A stretch of 36,888 bases of DNA from Bacteroidota bacterium (GTDB lineage Bacteria > Bacteroidota > Bacteroidia > Chitinophagales > UBA2359), in the NCBI GenBank assembly GCA_020630215.1, contig JAHDBT010000006.1, forward strand, positions 1-36,888. Reading direction: 5' to 3'. This document shows positions 33,619-36,888 of the stretch, in pieces. Numbering within the stretch: the first letter of the stretch is position 1; every line of letters begins with the position of its first letter. Below the pieces are notes generated by a model. That model saw only the letters and a program-made list of their open reading frames with translations. It was not told the DNA's origin and did no database searches. Both the position numbers and the translations under genes were made by a program.

Positions 33619-34332
33619 ATGCCAGACAGTCGTAAACATCGTGGGCAACATCCCCAAGATAAAACGCTATTTAGTGTTAAAACACTGCCTAATTTAAGGG
33701 CAGGGGTTACAGACTTGTCGTGGCTTTTTTCTAGGGGCTATTCCGAAAGGTCGGCGGTAGAATTGGTGGGCAACCGTTACCAATTAACCAAACGGCAACG
33801 GCAGGCCATTAGGGCAGGAGCTTGTAGTGATGCGGCTTTGCAAAAACGCCAAGAAAAAATTATTGCTGCTACCAACATTGCCACCAAAACAATATTAATA
33901 GATGGTTACAATTTGTTGATTAATACCGAAAGTGCCTTATCGGGCGGCATGGTATTTATAGGGCGAGATGGGGCTTACCGAGATTTAGCAAGCGTACACA
34001 GCACCTACCGTAAGGTGAGCGAAACCGTACCTGCTATTAAGCTAATAGGTAATAGCTTGCAGGAGTTAAAAACAAGTAAGGTAATTTGGTATTTTGATGC
34101 GCCTATTTCTAATAGTGGGCGTTTAAGTAAGTTTATGCAAACCATTGCCGACGAACACCAATGGCCTTGGGAAATTTATTTAGACAACAACCCCGATAAG
34201 GTATTAATGACTAGTACCGACATTGTGGTTTCCTCAGATAGTTTGGTGTTAGACAATGCCCAGCAATGGCTTAATTTACCCGCTTATCTTATTGCCAAAT
34301 ACATTCCTGATGCTTGTTTGGTACAACTGTAG
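33619..34332 (+). CDS. DUF434 domain-containing protein
   Basis: This is a soluble protein of 237 residues that I place in the DUF434 family. The N-terminal part (residues ~1-60) has DLSWLFSRGYSERSAVELVGNRYQLTKRQRQAIRA-type sequence in two motifs, followed by TILIDGYNLLI (91-101) in a new domain. The run D-x-Y-N-L and the later SKVIWYFDAPISNSGRLS (about 154-171) and DIVVSSDSLVLDNA are reminiscent of NYN/PIN-like nuclease folds, with acidic residues at strand ends. Catalysis is inference only. It starts at the ATG at 33619 and stands alone. Confidence 0.6.
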   Translation: MPDSRKHRGQHPQDKTLFSVKTLPNLRAGVTDLSWLFSRGYSERSAVELVGNRYQLTKRQRQAIRAGACSDAALQKRQEKIIAATNIATKTILIDGYNLLINTESALSGGMVFIGRDGAYRDLASVHSTYRKVSETVPAIKLIGNSLQELKTSKVIWYFDAPISNSGRLSKFMQTIADEHQWPWEIYLDNNPDKVLMTSTDIVVSSDSLVLDNAQQWLNLPAYLIAKYIPDACLVQL

Positions 34333-34515
34333 GTATAATATATTAGCAGTCTTTAGAGGATAAAAATTAGTTTATTAGAACAAGTTTGCCTTTTTATTGT
34401 TACACTTACAACGACTACTTATCCTAGTCCTTTCCCCTTATGCATTACTTCCCCTTTTACCGATCTATATTTAATCGTATTTTATTCACCATAAAATAAA
34501 GCGAATTTATTAATA

Positions 34516-35397
34516 ATGGGACAATATTCAATTAAGGACATTGAACAACTTTCGGGTGTAAAAGCCCATACGCTTAGAGTTTGGGAACAACGTTATACCA
34601 TTCTTAACCCAAAGCGAACGGATACTAATATTCGATACTATACGGATGAAGACTTAAAAAAAGTACTCAATATTTCGGTATTGAACAGGCATGGTATGCG
34701 TATAGGGAAAATAGCCAAAATGACCTTTGATGACATTGAAGGAGAGATTGCCCAACTAGACAATTGCGAGCTTAAATACGAAGTACATGCCAATGTACTT
34801 ACTACTTCGATGATTGAAATTTGTGAACGCAAGTTTGAAAAAGAAATGGCCAATTGTATTTTACGCTATGGAATGGAAAATACGATGTTGAAAGTTGTCT
34901 ATCCCTTTTTGCAAAAAATTGGCTTGATGTGGATGACCAATAAGATAAACCCAGCACACGAGCGTTTTATTACCAATCTTATTCGCCAAAAGTTAATTGT
35001 GGCTATTGATGGGAATGAAATTAATGTGGAAGAACGCAGTAGCCACTTTTTATTGTTTTTACCAGAAGGAGAACTGCACGAATTGAGCTTGCTATTTTTA
35101 TGCTATTTGCTAAAAAGTAGAAACCATAGAGTTACCTACCTAGGCGTTAATGTGCCTTTTGCAGATGTTGCCGCCGTTATTAAATGCATACAACCCGAAT
35201 TTATATACAGCATTTTAACCTGCACACAATGCGGAAATAATGTTGCTCACTTTATCAATAATTTATCGGAAGTTGCTGGCGAAAAAAAGGTGGTTATTTC
35301 TGGTAGGCAGCTAGAAGATATTAAGTTAAATGCAACCAGCAACATTACCCTTCTTCACAGTCTTGATGGGGTATTAAATTTTATTGAGCAGGTCTAG
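34516..35397 (+). CDS. MerR-type regulator with B12-binding-like domain (CarH/LitR-like)
   Basis: The 293-residue protein has an N-terminal MerR helix-turn-helix (YSIKDIEQLSGVKAHTLRVWEQRY, about residues 4-70), a helical bundle (about 90-165), and a C-terminal Rossmann B12-binding-type domain (about 175-290). This is the layout of CarH and LitR, AdoCbl-dependent light-sensing repressors often linked to carotenoid genes. The key motif W-x9-E-H reads W139...E149-R150, and the cap-site His next to W139 is Met. The lower-ligand His is kept (GELHELS, H188), though the usual G after it is S. B12 binding may be kept while the light switch is lost; this is inference. No carotenoid operon is adjacent. 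Confidence 0.82.
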   Translation: MGQYSIKDIEQLSGVKAHTLRVWEQRYTILNPKRTDTNIRYYTDEDLKKVLNISVLNRHGMRIGKIAKMTFDDIEGEIAQLDNCELKYEVHANVLTTSMIEICERKFEKEMANCILRYGMENTMLKVVYPFLQKIGLMWMTNKINPAHERFITNLIRQKLIVAIDGNEINVEERSSHFLLFLPEGELHELSLLFLCYLLKSRNHRVTYLGVNVPFADVAAVIKCIQPEFIYSILTCTQCGNNVAHFINNLSEVAGEKKVVISGRQLEDIKLNATSNITLLHSLDGVLNFIEQV

Positions 35398-35459
35398 TAA
35401 TTGATGTTTATACTTTGTTCCTTGTTGTTTTTTGAAAATTCCAAGTAGCAAAGCCTAAA

Positions 35460-35584
35460 AACAATTTAACAATTCAGTTACCTAGCAATTTAACAATTCA
35501 ACCACTTAACAGTTTAACAGTTCAGTCACCTAGCAATTTAACAATTCAAACATCTAACAATTTAACCATCTAACAATTCAACAA
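35460..35584 (-). repeat. stop-anchored word repeats after the ppx-like gene
   Basis: Starting right after the TAG stop, the minus strand reads TTGTTGAATTGTTAGATGG, then TTAAATTGTTAGATG, TTGAATTGTTAAATTG and so on for over 100 nt, alternating TTGAATTGTT, TTAAATTGTT and GCTAGGT words. No gene is present in the 187-nt spacer. Confidence 0.75.
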
Positions 35585-36493
35585 CTACACCTTCTGCTTC
35601 TGCTTTTTCATTTTCTCCTGAAACAATTGTCGAATAATACCATCGGCTAAACCAATTTTGGGTACAATTACTTGGCGTATGTTGGCGTGTTCCATTGTAA
35701 ACAGAAAAATATTGAGGGCAGGCACAATTACTTCGGCCCTGTCTCTAGTTAAATCCTGTAACATTACTCGGTCTTCTATATTAAGTGCCGTTAGTAAATC
35801 CCGTTCTTGTTTAAGGTATTCATACATTAAGGGTTGCCCATAACGGTTGCCCGAGCGTTTAAATACCCGATTTATATTTCCTCCCGAACCAATAATGGCT
35901 AGTGGATTAGTTGGTTCAATATTTTTATGTAGCCACTTGCTAAACTCCTCCCAGGCTTTGGGTTTTACTTTTTCATTAAACAAACGCAGCGTACCAATTT
36001 TAAACGATTTAGCAATGCTCAGTTTATTTTTTTTGAGTAAAGAAACTTCTGTACTACCACCTCCTACATCTACATACAAATGATTAAACCGAGGATCCAA
36101 CATATCTGCCAAACGGTTAGATAGGATAAGCTGTGCTTCTTGCTGCCCATCAATTAAGTTAATTTTAATGTCGGTTGTCCAATGTACTTTAGTCATTACC
36201 TCCTCCCTATTTTTAGCCTCTCGCATAGCAGAAGTTGCACAAGCCTTAAAGGTTTCTATCTCGTACACATCCATGATGAGCTTAAAGGCTTTCATGGTTT
36301 TAATCAACTTGGTCATCAATGCTTCCGAAATAATACCTTCCTTAAAAACCTCTACTCCTAGGCGCACGGGCACTCTAAAAAGTTTTAGTTTTTTTAAGTA
36401 AATCTCGCCCTCATTACTCGTTGGTTTTATTTTTACTTCTGCCACTAAAAGGCGCACGGCATTCGAGCCTATATCTATTGCTGCTAATCGCAT
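35585..36493 (-). CDS. Ppx/GppA family phosphatase
   Basis: This is an exopolyphosphatase/pppGpp phosphatase-like protein of 302 residues, built of the actin-like (ASKHA) domain pair only, about the length of the short bacterial Ppx form and lacking the C-terminal helical domain of E. coli Ppx. Phosphate loop 1 is AAIDIGSNAVRLLVAEV, phosphate loop 2 is VDVGGGSTEVSLL, and the catalytic-Glu region is IDGQQEAQLIL. The ADENOSINE-type motif end reads IIGSGGNINRV. It would hydrolyse polyphosphate or pppGpp in the cytoplasm. It is followed at its stop codon by word repeats and preceded by a TCAG repeat locus. Confidence 0.88.
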   Translation of the reverse strand: MRLAAIDIGSNAVRLLVAEVKIKPTSNEGEIYLKKLKLFRVPVRLGVEVFKEGIISEALMTKLIKTMKAFKLIMDVYEIETFKACATSAMREAKNREEVMTKVHWTTDIKINLIDGQQEAQLILSNRLADMLDPRFNHLYVDVGGGSTEVSLLKKNKLSIAKSFKIGTLRLFNEKVKPKAWEEFSKWLHKNIEPTNPLAIIGSGGNINRVFKRSGNRYGQPLMYEYLKQERDLLTALNIEDRVMLQDLTRDRAEVIVPALNIFLFTMEHANIRQVIVPKIGLADGIIRQLFQEKMKKQKQKV

Positions 36494-36566
36494 ATCGTGT
36501 TTATTGTTCTGTTTTTGTAGGTATAGCTGTGTCTGGTAAAGTTGGCAAAGATACGTATTTTTTTAA

Positions 36567-36668
36567 ATCACTTCGCTGTCAGTTTTAGACCGCTTTGCTG
36601 TCAGTAGTCAGATCGTTCGCTGACGCTCACTGTCAGACCGCTTCGCTGTGAGTTTATATGCTGACGAA
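36567..36668 (+). repeat. TCAGATCGCT-type word repeat, locus 3
   Basis: GTCAGATCGTTCGCTGACGC, GTCAGACCGCTTCGCTGT and GTTTATATGCTGACGAAGG recur just upstream of the ppx-like gene on its 5' side. The words are the same as at loci 1 and 2. The 36494-36566 stretch shows nothing. Confidence 0.8.
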
Positions 36669-36805
36669 GGGAGGGTTGATATTTGATTCTTGATATATGC
36701 TTTTTGATTTTTTTCCTGTTGACACTAGGGCTTTTTATTTAAAATTTAAGATCGAAGATGTAGAATTTAAAATTTTTTATATGCTGATTTTAAAAAGCCA
36801 CCATC

Positions 36806-36888
36806 ATAATGATAGTGCAGCGATCTGAGTATTGACAATGAACGCAAGCGAATGCTCTAACGGCTAAAAAAGTCGTCAGCCTATAAAA
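36806..36888 (-). repeat. TCAGATCGCT-type word repeat, locus 4, inverted and cut by the window edge
   Basis: Read on the minus strand from the edge it shows TATAGGCTGACGACTTTTTT, then CATTCGCTTGCGTTCATTGTC and TCAGATCGCTGCACTAT, matching the words of loci 1-3 in opposite orientation. The 36669-36805 stretch between is AT-rich with TTGATATTTGATT and AAATTTAAGATC words and no gene. Confidence 0.65.

Overview
The window is about 37 kb of an AT-rich genome that reads as Bacteroidota. Support comes from the gene order of the ribosomal superoperon, a PorV-type outer-membrane protein of the type IX secretion system (T9SS), the scarcity of Shine-Dalgarno sites, and one or two TAnnTTTG-type -7 promoter boxes. 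Long intergenic repeats and the homogentisate pathway genes do not let me place it below phylum; a member of the Chitinophagales or Saprospirales is only a guess. No rRNA, tRNA, CRISPR array, transposase or phage gene is visible.

Region 1 (1-16.4 kb, all +) is the S10-spc-alpha ribosomal superoperon, from a left-truncated rplD to rplQ: rplD-W-B, rpsS, rplV, rpsC, rplP, rpmC, rpsQ, rplN-X-E, rpsN, rpsH, rplF-R, rpsE, rpmD, rplO, secY, map, infA, rpmJ, rpsM-K-D, rpoA, rplQ. It makes ribosomal proteins together with the Sec channel, methionine aminopeptidase, IF-1 and the RNA polymerase alpha subunit. Many spacers are 80-240 nt long instead of the usual few bases, and several hold hairpins. These include an 11-bp outer stem forming a three-way junction before rpoA, a double hairpin before rpsD, and terminator-like stems after rpsN, rplO and secY, so the cluster may be several transcription and autoregulation units. 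rplQ carries an unusual repetitive acidic tail. A strong terminator closes the cluster at 16358-16392.

Region 2 (16.4-26 kb) holds a membrane-anchored M20 peptidase (+) convergent with porV (-) across a perfect two-way terminator. Two paralogous orphan PAS sensor kinases (-) follow, then a newly noticed 41-codon ORF (25841-25966, +) that shares a two-way terminator with the next gene.

Region 3 (26-36.9 kb) is housekeeping and accessory metabolism: a SAM methyltransferase, a CrtI/PYROXD2-like FAD oxidoreductase, an AI-2E-type permease, fumarylacetoacetase and homogentisate 1,2-dioxygenase (two tyrosine/phenylalanine degradation steps), a DUF434-like protein, a MerR regulator with a B12-binding-type domain whose key residues are altered, and a Ppx/GppA phosphatase.

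The most striking unexplained signal is in the spacers of regions 2 and 3. They contain a family of ~160-bp snap-back (MITE-like) elements, two of them identical 162-bp copies 9.4 kb apart, sharing a core whose apical stem shows compensatory change. They also contain arrays of TTGAATTGTT/ATGGTTAAATT words that start exactly at the stop codons of three genes, and a TCAGATCGCTTCGCTG-type word family.
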